Shown one piece after another: positions 19,237-26,858 of a stretch of 64,000 nucleotides of DNA. Made by a program: the position numbers and the translations under genes. Under the pieces are notes generated by a model that was not told the DNA's origin, searched no databases, and saw nothing but the letters and a program-made list of their open reading frames with translations. Source of the DNA: Bog-473 sp963737745 (GTDB lineage Bacteria > Actinomycetota > Acidimicrobiia > Acidimicrobiales > RAAP-2); NCBI GenBank assembly GCA_963737745.1, contig CAVTTR010000012.1, forward strand, positions 372,001 through 436,000, given 5' to 3'. Each line of letters starts with the position of its first letter. Position 1 is the first letter of the stretch.

Positions 19237-20652
19237 TCATGCGGCGCAGGCCGATCGGAACGAGGTCCCGTCGAGGGCGGCCCGCAACGAGGTGCCGTCG
19301 GTCGGGACAACTTCGACCGCACGCGGCAGGTCGGCCAGGGTGAGACCGTCGAGGAAGCGGCCCTCGTTGAGGCAGGCGTCGGGCAGCAGGTAGCGGGGGC
19401 CCTCGGGACTCTCGGCCAAGGCGCGGGCGACGTCTTCCCCGGTGAGGAGGCCGGCCACGCCGATGTTGCCCCCGAAGAAGTCGTTCCTGATCTCGCGGAC
19501 GCTGACGTCAGGGCGCGGATGGGCGGCCAGCAAGGGGCCCAGAATGCGAGCGCCGTAGGTGCCGGTCAGCACCGTCACGGGGCGGGGGTCGGGGCCGGAC
19601 ACGCCGTCGAGCATCGGGAGGGCATCGATGTGCGTTTCGGGCAGGCGGACGGCCCGATAGCCCTCGGCCGGGGCGGCGTCCACCGAGGCAAAGAAGCCGT
19701 GACGTACTCCCCCGGGACCCTTCTTCGCCGGGTTGACGAAGGCATTCTCGAAGGCACGCGCCATGCCGATGCCGTTCTCGTGCTGGGGAAACTCGTCATA
19801 GGCGCCGGCCGAGGGAAAGGGACGATTGGCCAGCAGGTAGTACTCGTCGGCGGCGTAGACCAGGCGACGGCCGAGGGTCCGCTTGAAGATGCGTTGCCAC
19901 TCGGCCACGGTGTCGACGACGAAGGCCGCCTCCTCGGTGGTGTGGGCGCGCATCTCGGCCTCGTTGGAGAATTGGCTGATACCCAGGGGAACGACCCCGA
20001 CCGTGGCCAGGTTCGGATACTGGTCCAGGACCCCGGCCAGCGTGTCCTCGAGGGCCATGCCGTCGTTCACGCCGGGGCACACCACCACCTGGCCGTGCAC
20101 CTCGATGCCCCCGTCCAACAACACGCTCAACCAGCGCAAGCTCGTCGCCCCCTTGGGGTTGCGCAGCATGTGGGCCCGCAGTTCAGGGTCCGTGCTGTGG
20201 ATCGAGACGAACAAGGGGCCGAGGCGTTCGGTGAGGATCCGTTCGGCATCGAGCTCGGTGAACCTGGTCAACGTGGTGAAGTTCCCGTACAGGAACGAAA
20301 GCCGATAGTCGTCATCCTTCAGGTACAGACTCGTCCGCATGCCCTTAGGCAGCTGATAGATGAAACAGAAGGCGCAGTGGTTGTCACAGGTCCTGATGCG
20401 GTCGAACACGGCCGAGGACACCTCGACCCCGAAGGGCTCACCCGGGTGCTTGTCGATCTTGACCAGGCGCGGCAGGGCCGCACCGGCGCGCTTGACCATC
20501 ACGCTGAGCTCATCGGCGTCGGTCAGTTGCTGGAAATCGATCACGTCGCGCGGCTCGTGCCCGTTGAGGGAGAGCAGCTCATCGCCCACGGCCAGACCGG
20601 CGCGGGCTGCCGGCGACGCCTCGGTGACCGAAGTCACCGTGGGAGCGGACAT
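19237..20652 (-). CDS. PDZ-DUF512 radical-SAM-like Fe-S protein
   Basis: 471 residues. The N-terminal PDZ-like domain (1-70: VTEASPAARAGLAVGDELLSLNG) is followed by a cysteine motif CDNHCAFCF (about residues 91-99), resembling a radical-SAM CxxxCxxC cluster site, then IYQLPKGMRTSLYLKDDDYRLSFLYGNFTTLT and VVCPGVNDG, characteristic of the DUF512 family (including the cyanobacterial TIGR03279-type Fe-S proteins). C-terminal DUF512 segment: TVLTGTYGARILGPLLAAH and DFFGGNIGVAGLLTGEDV. These proteins are commonly adjacent to der, as here, and have no established reaction. A role in tRNA/rRNA modification or ribosome biogenesis is an inference from neighbourhood. Confidence 0.9.
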   Translation of the reverse strand: MSAPTVTSVTEASPAARAGLAVGDELLSLNGHEPRDVIDFQQLTDADELSVMVKRAGAALPRLVKIDKHPGEPFGVEVSSAVFDRIRTCDNHCAFCFIYQLPKGMRTSLYLKDDDYRLSFLYGNFTTLTRFTELDAERILTERLGPLFVSIHSTDPELRAHMLRNPKGATSLRWLSVLLDGGIEVHGQVVVCPGVNDGMALEDTLAGVLDQYPNLATVGVVPLGISQFSNEAEMRAHTTEEAAFVVDTVAEWQRIFKRTLGRRLVYAADEYYLLANRPFPSAGAYDEFPQHENGIGMARAFENAFVNPAKKGPGGVRHGFFASVDAAPAEGYRAVRLPETHIDALPMLDGVSGPDPRPVTVLTGTYGARILGPLLAAHPRPDVSVREIRNDFFGGNIGVAGLLTGEDVARALAESPEGPRYLLPDACLNEGRFLDGLTLADLPRAVEVVPTDGTSLRAALDGTSFRSACAA

Positions 20653-20851
20653 GGGCTACACGTTAGTTGTGGTGGGAGCGGGTGGCGGTCCGGGTCGTCC
20701 GAGATGCGCTGGTCGCCTTGCCGGACCGGGGTTCGGCCCGTTCGTCGACCTGTTCTGTAGCCCCGTTTTGTCCTGCCCGCGTCGGGCGGGTCAGACTGTT
20801 TTCGGCACATAAATTGTGCGTAAAGAAGCCTCTCGCGGGCCCCGGCTGATC

Positions 20852-20880
20852 TTGACGAATGTATTACGAATAAGTATCGT
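20852..20880 (+). promoter_or_regulatory. Sigma-70-type promoter of solute-binding protein copy 1
   Basis: TTGACG (20852-20857), a 17-nt spacer and TATCGT (20875-20880), 57 nt before the ATG at 20938. The same TTGACG-N17-TAnnnT layout precedes the two paralogues, which raises confidence. Confidence 0.6.
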
Positions 20881-20926
20881 TTTCATGTCAGATCAAGCAA
20901 TCTTTTGGGGGATAGACCCCCGATGA

Positions 20927-22179
20927 GGGGGTCGTCCATGTGGACCGGTAGGCGGGCTTTACGGCTGGGAACAGCCATCTTTTGTATGGCGGGAGTTCTC
21001 GTCGGCGTGTCGGGGGGTGCCGCTTCGGCCGCCAAGGCTCCGATCGTCATAGGGATGGTCACCGATGAAACCGGTGGCGCCGTCATCGACCTACGTCAAC
21101 GACACCGACGGGGCCCAAGCTCGCATCGATGCACAGAACGCGGCAGGCGGGGTCGACGGGCACAAGCTCGTGCTCGACGTCGTCGACGCACAGTCCACGC
21201 CCGCCGGCTTCCTCTCGGCGTCACAGTCCTTGATCCAAGACAAGGGCGCCTTCGGCATCATCGCCATTTCCTCGTCCGCCTTTGGTGGGGCCTCGTACCT
21301 GCAAAAGCAGGGCATACCGGTCGTGGGCTTCGCCGAGGACGGGCCCGAGTGGGGCCAGCAGCCCAACAGCAACATGTTCAGCGTGACCGGCATCCTCACC
21401 GGCCCCATCAACGGCCGGATCTACAGCTACAACAACGGCGTGGAAATCTTCAAAGACCTCGGGGTGACCAAGTTGGCCACCGTGGTAGCCAACGTTCCCA
21501 CCGCCATTCAGGCGGCTGATGGCCTGTTCTCCGCCGCCAAGCCGCTCGGCATCAGCAAATGCCTCGACGACGTGGTGCCGCTCGGTCAGGTCAACTTCAC
21601 CACGTTCGCCCTGCAGATGAAGCAGCTTGGCTGCAACGGCATCGAGATTCTCCAAGGAGTGGCCGCCTGCATCGGCGTGCAGAACGCACTCGTCCAGGCC
21701 GGTCTGGCCAGCAAGGTGAAGGACTTCTGTGTGACCGGCTACGACCAGGCCATTCTGGACCAGCCGACGGCCCTCAAGACCATGCAGGGCACCTACGCCC
21801 AGGCGACGGTCAACGTTCTGGGCACCAATCTGCCTGCTTCGACGAAGACGTTCCTCGGTAATCTCAAGAAGTACACGACGTGGCCCGGAGGCCTCCCGAG
21901 CGAAGAGCTCACCTATGCCTATGAGTCGGCGGACCTGATGATCCAGGGTCTGAAGATGGCGGGGGGCCCGGACCGGAAGAAGTTCATCTCGAAGCTGCGC
22001 ACCGTCGAAGAGCTATACCGCACAAGGATTGATCACCGCCCCCGGGTGAGGATTACCAGCACTTCGGAACCTTGGCCGGGGTGCCCAAGAAACTGTGCGC
22101 ACCTCTCCTCCAGCTCAAGGGCAAGGGATTCATCTCGGCCCTGGGCGGCAAGCCGGTGTGCGGCTCGTTGGTCTCCACG
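20927..22179 (+). repeat. Tandem repeat unit A (solute-binding gene copy 1), partner of 22466-23715
   Basis: From the GGGGGTCGTCC ribosome-site region to the GTCTCCACG near the stop codon this segment matches 22466-23715 base for base except for about seven substitutions and three one-base insertions. Flanking promoter and terminator regions are unrelated, so only the gene body is duplicated. Unit spacing is about 1.54 kb. Confidence 0.9.
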
Positions 22180-22191
22180 GCCGCCAGTTGA
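20938..22191 (+). CDS. Type-1 periplasmic solute-binding protein, copy 1 (frame broken by three 1-bp insertions)
   Basis: Compared with the intact copy 2, it has an extra C near 21081 (just after DETGGA), an extra G near 22016 and an extra C near 22036. Otherwise the signal peptide (MWTGRRALRLG..GGAASA), the KAPIVIGMVTDETGG opening and the whole binding domain are the same. The frame resumes between the first two indels, giving a 310-residue open stretch. Nearly all substitutions relative to copy 2 are synonymous (ggg/ggc, gta/gtg, tcg/tca, ttg/ctg, tgc/tgt; one Thr/Ala), implying both copies were recently functional, so the insertions are either very recent or errors. Family: Leu/Ile/Val/amide-binding type ABC receptor. 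Ends STAAS then TGA at 22191. Confidence 0.75.
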
Positions 22192-22218
22192 TCCCTGACG
22201 GGACGGCCAAGCTCGTCG

Positions 22219-22251
22219 ACCACCAGAGAGATGCGAGGGGGAACTGGTGGT
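22219..22251 (+). terminator. Stem-loop between solute-binding copies 1 and 2
   Basis: ACCACCAG (22219-22226) pairs with CTGGTGGT (22244-22251) across a purine-rich loop, 28 nt after the stop codon of copy 1. There is no T-tract; call is positional. Confidence 0.35.
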
Positions 22252-22362
22252 TGGCGGGCTGCGGCCGTGGACTCGGGTGTCACGACATATCAGTGTCAAA
22301 TGCATGTCAATCCGGTCGAACGTGACCGGGTGACGTAAATATGGTTACGAATAACGCGCGGC

Positions 22363-22391
22363 TTGACGACGACATGGCCGTCCGTTAGCTT
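22363..22391 (+). promoter_or_regulatory. Sigma-70-type promoter of solute-binding protein copy 2
   Basis: TTGACG (22363-22368), 17-nt spacer, TAGCTT (22386-22391), 85 nt before the ATG at 22477. A TTACGAATAA decamer lies just upstream (22345-22354); the same decamer occurs inside the copy 1 promoter (20864-20873). Confidence 0.55.
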
Positions 22392-22465
22392 TCCGAACGC
22401 AGCACAGCAGTTTCTGACATTTTTTATCGGGGTTTTCATTCGGGGGGCCATAGGCGTCCCCACAG

Positions 22466-23715
22466 GGGGGTCGTCCATGTGGACCGGTAGGCGGGCTTTA
22501 CGGCTGGGAACAGCCATCTTTTGTATGGCGGGAGTTCTCGTCGGCGTGTCGGGGGGTGCCGCTTCGGCCGCCAAGGCTCCGATCGTCATAGGGATGGTCA
22601 CCGATGAAACCGGTGGCGCGTCATCGACCTACGTCAACGACACCGACGGGGCCCAAGCTCGCATCGATGCACAGAACGCGGCAGGCGGGGTCGACGGGCA
22701 CAAGCTCGTGCTCGACGTCGTCGACGCACAGTCCACGCCCGCCGGCTTCCTCTCGGCGTCACAGTCCTTGATCCAAGACAAGGGCGCCTTCGGCATCATC
22801 GCCATTTCCTCGTCCGCCTTTGGTGGGGCCTCGTACCTGCAAAAGCAGGGCATACCGGTCGTGGGCTTCGCCGAGGACGGCCCCGAGTGGGGCCAGCAGC
22901 CCAACAGCAACATGTTCAGCGTGACCGGCATCCTCACCGGCCCCATCAACGGCCGGATCTACAGCTACAACAACGGCGTGGAAATCTTCAAAGACCTCGG
23001 GGTGACCAAGTTGGCCACCGTGGTGGCCAACGTTCCCACCGCCATTCAGGCGGCTGATGGCCTGTTCTCCGCCGCCAAGCCGCTCGGCATCAGCAAATGC
23101 CTCGACGACGTGGTGCCGCTCGGTCAGGTCAACTTCACCACGTTCGCCCTGCAGATGAAGCAGCTTGGCTGCAACGGCATCGAGATTCTCCAAGGAGTGG
23201 CCGCCTGCATCGGCGTGCAGAACGCACTCGTCCAGGCCGGTCTGGCCAGCAAGGTGAAGGACTTCTGTGTGACCGGCTACGACCAGGCCATTCTGGACCA
23301 GCCGGCTGCCCTCAAGACCATGCAGGGCACCTACGCCCAGGCGACGGTCAACGTTCTGGGCACCAATCTGCCTGCTTCGACGAAGACGTTCCTCGGTAAT
23401 CTCAAGAAGTACACGACGTGGCCCGGAGGCCTCCCGAGCGAAGAGCTCACCTATGCCTATGAGTCGGCGGACCTGATGATCCAGGGTCTGAAGATGGCGG
23501 GGGGCCCGGACCGGAAGAAGTTCATCTCAAAGCTGCGCACCGTCAAGAGCTATACCGCACAAGGATTGATCACGCCCCCGGGTGAGGATTACCAGCACTT
23601 CGGAACCCTGGCCGGGGTGCCCAAGAAACTGTGCGCACCTCTCCTCCAGCTCAAGGGCAAGGGATTCATCTCGGCCCTGGGCGGCAAGCCGGTGTGTGGC
23701 TCGTTGGTCTCCACG
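22466..23715 (+). repeat. Tandem repeat unit B (solute-binding gene copy 2), partner of 20927-22179
   Basis: See unit A. Length 1250 against 1253; the difference equals the three insertions in copy 1. The near identity over the whole coding body but not outside it points to recent duplication or gene conversion, or to a partial assembly duplication. Confidence 0.9.
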
Positions 23716-23730
23716 CCTGCCCCCGGGTAG
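22477..23730 (+). CDS. Type-1 periplasmic solute-binding protein of an ABC transporter (Leu/Ile/Val/amide-binding family), copy 2
   Basis: 417 residues. Start is the ATG after GGGGGGTCGTCC; in-frame codons upstream lack the conserved N-terminus. The signal peptide (1-31) ends GGAASA with an AxA cleavage site; no lipobox Cys. The mature domain begins KAPIVIGMVTDETGG, then AQARIDAQNAAGGVDGHKLVLDVVDAQSTP, typical of PF13458-type receptors for branched amino acids, amides or aromatic acids. No permease or ATPase gene is nearby, so it is an orphan receptor that may share a transporter elsewhere, or act in sensing. Ligand unknown. It stands between a broken near-identical copy and a diverged intact paralogue. 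Confidence 0.9.
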   Translation: MWTGRRALRLGTAIFCMAGVLVGVSGGAASAAKAPIVIGMVTDETGGASSTYVNDTDGAQARIDAQNAAGGVDGHKLVLDVVDAQSTPAGFLSASQSLIQDKGAFGIIAISSSAFGGASYLQKQGIPVVGFAEDGPEWGQQPNSNMFSVTGILTGPINGRIYSYNNGVEIFKDLGVTKLATVVANVPTAIQAADGLFSAAKPLGISKCLDDVVPLGQVNFTTFALQMKQLGCNGIEILQGVAACIGVQNALVQAGLASKVKDFCVTGYDQAILDQPAALKTMQGTYAQATVNVLGTNLPASTKTFLGNLKKYTTWPGGLPSEELTYAYESADLMIQGLKMAGGPDRKKFISKLRTVKSYTAQGLITPPGEDYQHFGTLAGVPKKLCAPLLQLKGKGFISALGGKPVCGSLVSTPAPG

Positions 23731-23775
23731 CTCTGCGCCCTGACGGGCCTCCATCTGAAGCGGCTCTGCTTCCTG

Positions 23776-23817
23776 ACGAATCCGAACTCGTGCCTTTCTG
23801 CATGGGTTCGGATTCGT
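23776..23817 (+). terminator. Stem-loop terminator after solute-binding copy 2
   Basis: ACGAATCCGAAC (23776-23787) pairs perfectly with GTTCGGATTCGT (23806-23817) around an 18-nt loop, 45 nt after the copy 2 stop and before the copy 3 promoter. The long perfect stem without a U-tract is the usual actinobacterial style. Confidence 0.6.
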
Positions 23818-23858
23818 TGCATCTGGCCTGCCGACCGCGAGACCTCGAGCCAGCGCCC

Positions 23859-23887
23859 TTGACGTCAACGTCAACCCCCGGTAACTT
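23859..23887 (+). promoter_or_regulatory. Sigma-70-type promoter of solute-binding protein copy 3
   Basis: TTGACG (23859-23864), 17-nt spacer, TAACTT (23882-23887), 66 nt before the ATG at 23954. The spacer starts with a direct repeat (GTCAACGTCAAC), a possible regulator site. Confidence 0.55.
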
Positions 23888-23953
23888 CCGTTCGACGAGA
23901 GCGGTATTCCAATTCACCGGGGGGTGGATGTGCCGCTCAAAGGGGGGTCCTCC

Positions 23954-25204
23954 ATGGAGACCGGTCGATGGGCACGGGCATGTCGATTGGGGGCGGTCGT
24001 CCTTTGTATGGCTGGCGTTCTCGTCGGCACCACGGGCGGTGCCGCCTCAGCGGCCAAGGCTCCGATCGTGATCGGGATGATCACCGATGAGACTGGTGGC
24101 GCCGCATCGAGCTATGTCAATGCCCAGGACGGGGCCATTGCTCGCGTCGCGGCACAGAACGCAGCGGGCGGGGTGGACGGACACCAACTCGTCCTCGACG
24201 TCGCAGACTCCCAATCCACCCCGGCCGGTTTCTTGGAGGCGGCTCAGACCCTGGTGCAGGACAAAGGCGCGCTGGCGATCATCGCCATCTCCTCGTCTAC
24301 CTTCGGAGGGGCCTCCTTCTTAGAGAAGAAGGGGGTGCCAGTTTTCGGCATCGCCATTGACGGCCCGGAGTGGGGCCAGCAGCCCAATAGCAACATGTTC
24401 AGCGTGGACGGCACACTGACCGGTCCCATCAACGGAAGGATCTACTCCTACAACAATTTCGAGGAAGCCCTCAAGCAACTCGGGGTGACCAAACTGGCCA
24501 CCGTGGACGCCAACGTCCCGAGCGCAATCCAGGCGGCCGATGGCCTCTTCGCCGCCGCCAAGCCGCTGGGCATCAGCAAATGCCTGGACCAAGTCGTGCC
24601 GCTGAGCCAGGTGAACTACACGACCTTCGCCCTGCAAATGAAGCAGCTCGGATGTAACGGCGTGGACGTGCTCCAAGGAGTTGCGGCCTGCGTCGGCGTG
24701 CAAACCGCGCTCAAGCAGGCTGGCATCAAGGCGGCGGATGATTGTGCTTCGGGCTACGACCAAGCCGTCCTCAGTGAGCCGTCCGCCCTGGCGGCCATGC
24801 AAGGGACGTATGCCTCAACAACGCTGAATGTTCTGGGCAACAACCTCAGTGCCCCGGTGAAATTGTTCCTCAGCAACATGAAGAAGTACTCGAGTTGGCC
24901 GGGCGGCCTCCCAAGCCTGGAACTGTCAGGTGCCTATGAGGCCGCTTCCCTCGTCATCAAGGGGCTGCACCTCGCCGGATCCAAGCCGACCGATAAAGCA
25001 ATCATCTCCAAGCTGCGTAACCTCAACGGCTGGACGGCGGAAGGACTGCTCGCCGCTCCGGGCGGCGATTTCCAGCACTTTGGCACGCTGGCTGGTGTGC
25101 CCAAGACGAACTGCACACCGCTCCTCCAGCTGAAGGGCAAGTCGTTCGTTCCTATCCTCGGCGGCAAGAAGATATGCGGGAAGTTGGTCTCCACGCCCGC
25201 ATAG
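23954..25204 (+). CDS. Type-1 periplasmic solute-binding protein, diverged copy 3
   Basis: 416 residues, clearly paralogous to copies 1 and 2 along its full length (signal peptide ending GGAASA, KAPIVIGMITDETGGA, GPEWGQQPNSNMFSV, LQGVAACVGVQ, YSSWPGGLPSLELSGAYEAASL). Differences are spread through the protein and concentrate in loops that would face the ligand cleft (for example FLEKKGVPVFGIAIDGP against YLQKQGIPVVGFAEDGP), so ligand range may differ. It has its own promoter and ribosome site (AGGGGGG). No lipobox. Neighbours offer no transporter subunits. Confidence 0.9.
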   Translation: METGRWARACRLGAVVLCMAGVLVGTTGGAASAAKAPIVIGMITDETGGAASSYVNAQDGAIARVAAQNAAGGVDGHQLVLDVADSQSTPAGFLEAAQTLVQDKGALAIIAISSSTFGGASFLEKKGVPVFGIAIDGPEWGQQPNSNMFSVDGTLTGPINGRIYSYNNFEEALKQLGVTKLATVDANVPSAIQAADGLFAAAKPLGISKCLDQVVPLSQVNYTTFALQMKQLGCNGVDVLQGVAACVGVQTALKQAGIKAADDCASGYDQAVLSEPSALAAMQGTYASTTLNVLGNNLSAPVKLFLSNMKKYSSWPGGLPSLELSGAYEAASLVIKGLHLAGSKPTDKAIISKLRNLNGWTAEGLLAAPGGDFQHFGTLAGVPKTNCTPLLQLKGKSFVPILGGKKICGKLVSTPA

Positions 25205-25232
25205 GGCCGCCGCGCCCACGGCGCGCCTCCGA

Positions 25233-26159
25233 TCAAGAATTCGTGAAGTAGTGGCCCTCTTCCAGGTCCTCGATGAGTCCTTGGTGAACTGGTTGCCACC
25301 CGAGCATCTGGCGGGTCAGGTCGCTCGAGGCCGGACTGTCGAGTCCGAAGAAATGAGCCAGGTGAGCGAAGTGCCCGGCCTCCTCGGGCGAGATGGAGAC
25401 CACGGGGAGATCGAGATGCCGTCCGATGACCTCGGCGATCTCTCGCGTGGGCACACCCTCATCCGCCACGGCATGGAGGGTGGAGCCGGCCGGGGCTTCT
25501 TCGAGGGCCAGGCGAAACAGCCGCGCCGCATCGAGCCGATGCACGGCGGGCCAGCGGTTGGACCCCTCACCGAGGTACCCCGAGACGCCCTTGTCGCGGG
25601 CGATCCCGACCAGCGAAGCGACGAACCCGTTGTCACCGTCACCATGGCACGTCGGCGGAAGCCGGAGAATGGACGAACGAACACCTCGCGAGGCGAACGA
25701 AAGGGTGAGTTCCGCTGTGGCCAACCGGGTCTGGGGACCGCTGCCGGCGGCAACCGCGGCCGGGGTGACACCATGTCCGTCCGCTTCGGTGGCCACACGC
25801 CCCGGCGACAGGCCGAGCAGGCCGGAGGCGATGACAAATGGTCGATCAGAACCCGCCAGTGCGTCGCCGAACGTCTCGACGGCCCGCCGGTCAGCGTCGG
25901 CCGCCCCCGGAAAGTCCCCGGAAAATGCGATGTCGTGCTTGAAGGCGAGGTGGATGACGCCGTCAGACTCCGCCGCGGCATTGCGCAGCGTGTCGAGGTC
26001 GTCGAGGGTGCCGCGCTGCACCTTGGCGCCGGCTGCCGTCAGGGCTGCGGCGGAGGCCTCGGACCGAGCCAGCCCGACCACCTCGTGACCAGAATCGATG
26101 AGCTCGGGGACGACGGCGGAGCCGATCCAGCCGGATGCTCCCGTGACGAAAATGCGCAT
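25233..26159 (-). CDS. NAD(P)-dependent oxidoreductase of the atypical/extended SDR family
   Basis: 308 residues with an N-terminal Rossmann motif TGASGWIGSAVV (residues 6-17), an NADP-type loop LARSEASAAAL and DDLDTLRNAAAESDGVIHLAF, followed by an epimerase-like fold. The active-site YxxxK is not obvious; the RLAT..FASRGVRSSILRLPPTCHG region occupies that place, so this belongs with the atypical NAD(P)H-binding or NmrA/epimerase-like oxidoreductases common in actinobacteria. It is transcribed divergently from a TetR regulator with twin operators between them and is probably its target. Substrate unknown, possibly a reactive aldehyde or ketone. Confidence 0.85.
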   Translation of the reverse strand: MRIFVTGASGWIGSAVVPELIDSGHEVVGLARSEASAAALTAAGAKVQRGTLDDLDTLRNAAAESDGVIHLAFKHDIAFSGDFPGAADADRRAVETFGDALAGSDRPFVIASGLLGLSPGRVATEADGHGVTPAAVAAGSGPQTRLATAELTLSFASRGVRSSILRLPPTCHGDGDNGFVASLVGIARDKGVSGYLGEGSNRWPAVHRLDAARLFRLALEEAPAGSTLHAVADEGVPTREIAEVIGRHLDLPVVSISPEEAGHFAHLAHFFGLDSPASSDLTRQMLGWQPVHQGLIEDLEEGHYFTNS

Positions 26160-26186
26160 GCTGCGTACCTCCAGATACTCGGACTG

Positions 26187-26230
26187 ATGTCAGTAGCTGT
26201 CATCATAGCGAGGATGTCAGCCCCTGTCAT
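26187..26230. promoter_or_regulatory. Twin operator for the adjacent TetR regulator
   Basis: Two copies of a 17-bp interrupted palindrome, ATGTCAG-N3-CTGTCAT, at 26187-26203 (N3 = TAG) and 26214-26230 (N3 = CCC), spaced 27 bp start to start; both are followed by CA. They fall in the 98-bp gap between the divergent SDR and TetR genes. The N3 differs while the arms are identical, as expected for a protein-binding site. Autorepression and control of the SDR gene is the natural inference. Confidence 0.75.
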
Positions 26231-26257
26231 CACCCTGGAGTACAATCTCGTGGCGTG

Positions 26258-26821
26258 ATGGCACGCTGGGAACCCGAAAGCCGCCGCCGTCTGGAAGAGG
26301 CCGCGCTCGCCCTCTACGGGGAGCGCGGCTTCGAGAACACCACCGTGGCCGAAATCGCCGAGCGCGCCGGCTTGACCGAGCGCACCTTCTTTCGCCACTT
26401 CGCCGACAAGAAAGAGGTCCTCTTCTGGGGAGCCGGCGCCCTGCTCGAGTTGTTCGTGGGCACGGTGGCCGAGGCTCCCGCTTCGGCCACGGCAATGGAG
26501 GCGGTGGCGCTGGCCCTCGACGCGGCGGGGGCGATGCTGGCGCAGCGGGGCGAATATCCCCGTCAGCGCCAGAAGATCATTGCCGCCAGCCCCGAACTGC
26601 AGGAACGAGAGTTGATCAAGCTGGCGTCGCTCGCCGCCGCGCTGGCCGTTGCCCTCCGCGGCCGGGGTGTGCGTGACCCAGCGGCTGGACTCATGGCCGA
26701 AATGGCGGTGGCCGTGTTCAAAATTTCGTTCGAGCGCTGGGTGGCGGACGGCAATGAGCGGGAGTTCCAGGCCATCCTGCGTGAGTCCCTCGGCGAGCTC
26801 AGGGTCATCGCCGGGGCCTGA
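26258..26821 (+). CDS. TetR-family transcriptional regulator
   Basis: 187 residues. The N-terminal helix-turn-helix is classic: ALALYGERGFENTTVAEIAERAGLTERTFFRHFADKKEVLF (residues about 16-57). The C-terminal ligand-binding domain is Ala/Leu-rich and not assignable. GTG (26255) and ATG (26258) are both possible starts; ATG is chosen. It is divergent from the SDR gene with two palindromic sites between them, so it most likely represses both and is released by a substrate or product of the SDR enzyme. Confidence 0.9.
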   Translation: MARWEPESRRRLEEAALALYGERGFENTTVAEIAERAGLTERTFFRHFADKKEVLFWGAGALLELFVGTVAEAPASATAMEAVALALDAAGAMLAQRGEYPRQRQKIIAASPELQERELIKLASLAAALAVALRGRGVRDPAAGLMAEMAVAVFKISFERWVADGNEREFQAILRESLGELRVIAGA

Positions 26822-26858
26822 AGAGAGCCTGGGGGAAAGAGCCATTAGCGTTGGTGGT

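Noticed and set aside
19519..20760. 413-residue open frame on the plus strand
   Set aside because: It is antisense to the conserved DUF512 gene, with low-complexity Arg/Gly/His composition. It is a by-product of high GC.
20938..22191. Calling solute-binding copy 1 a dead pseudogene
   Set aside because: Nearly all changes from copy 2 are synonymous, so long-term decay is not supported. Errors or very recent damage are likelier.
25251..26258. 335-residue open frame on the plus strand
   Set aside because: Antisense to the SDR gene, and it would run through the TetR twin operators.
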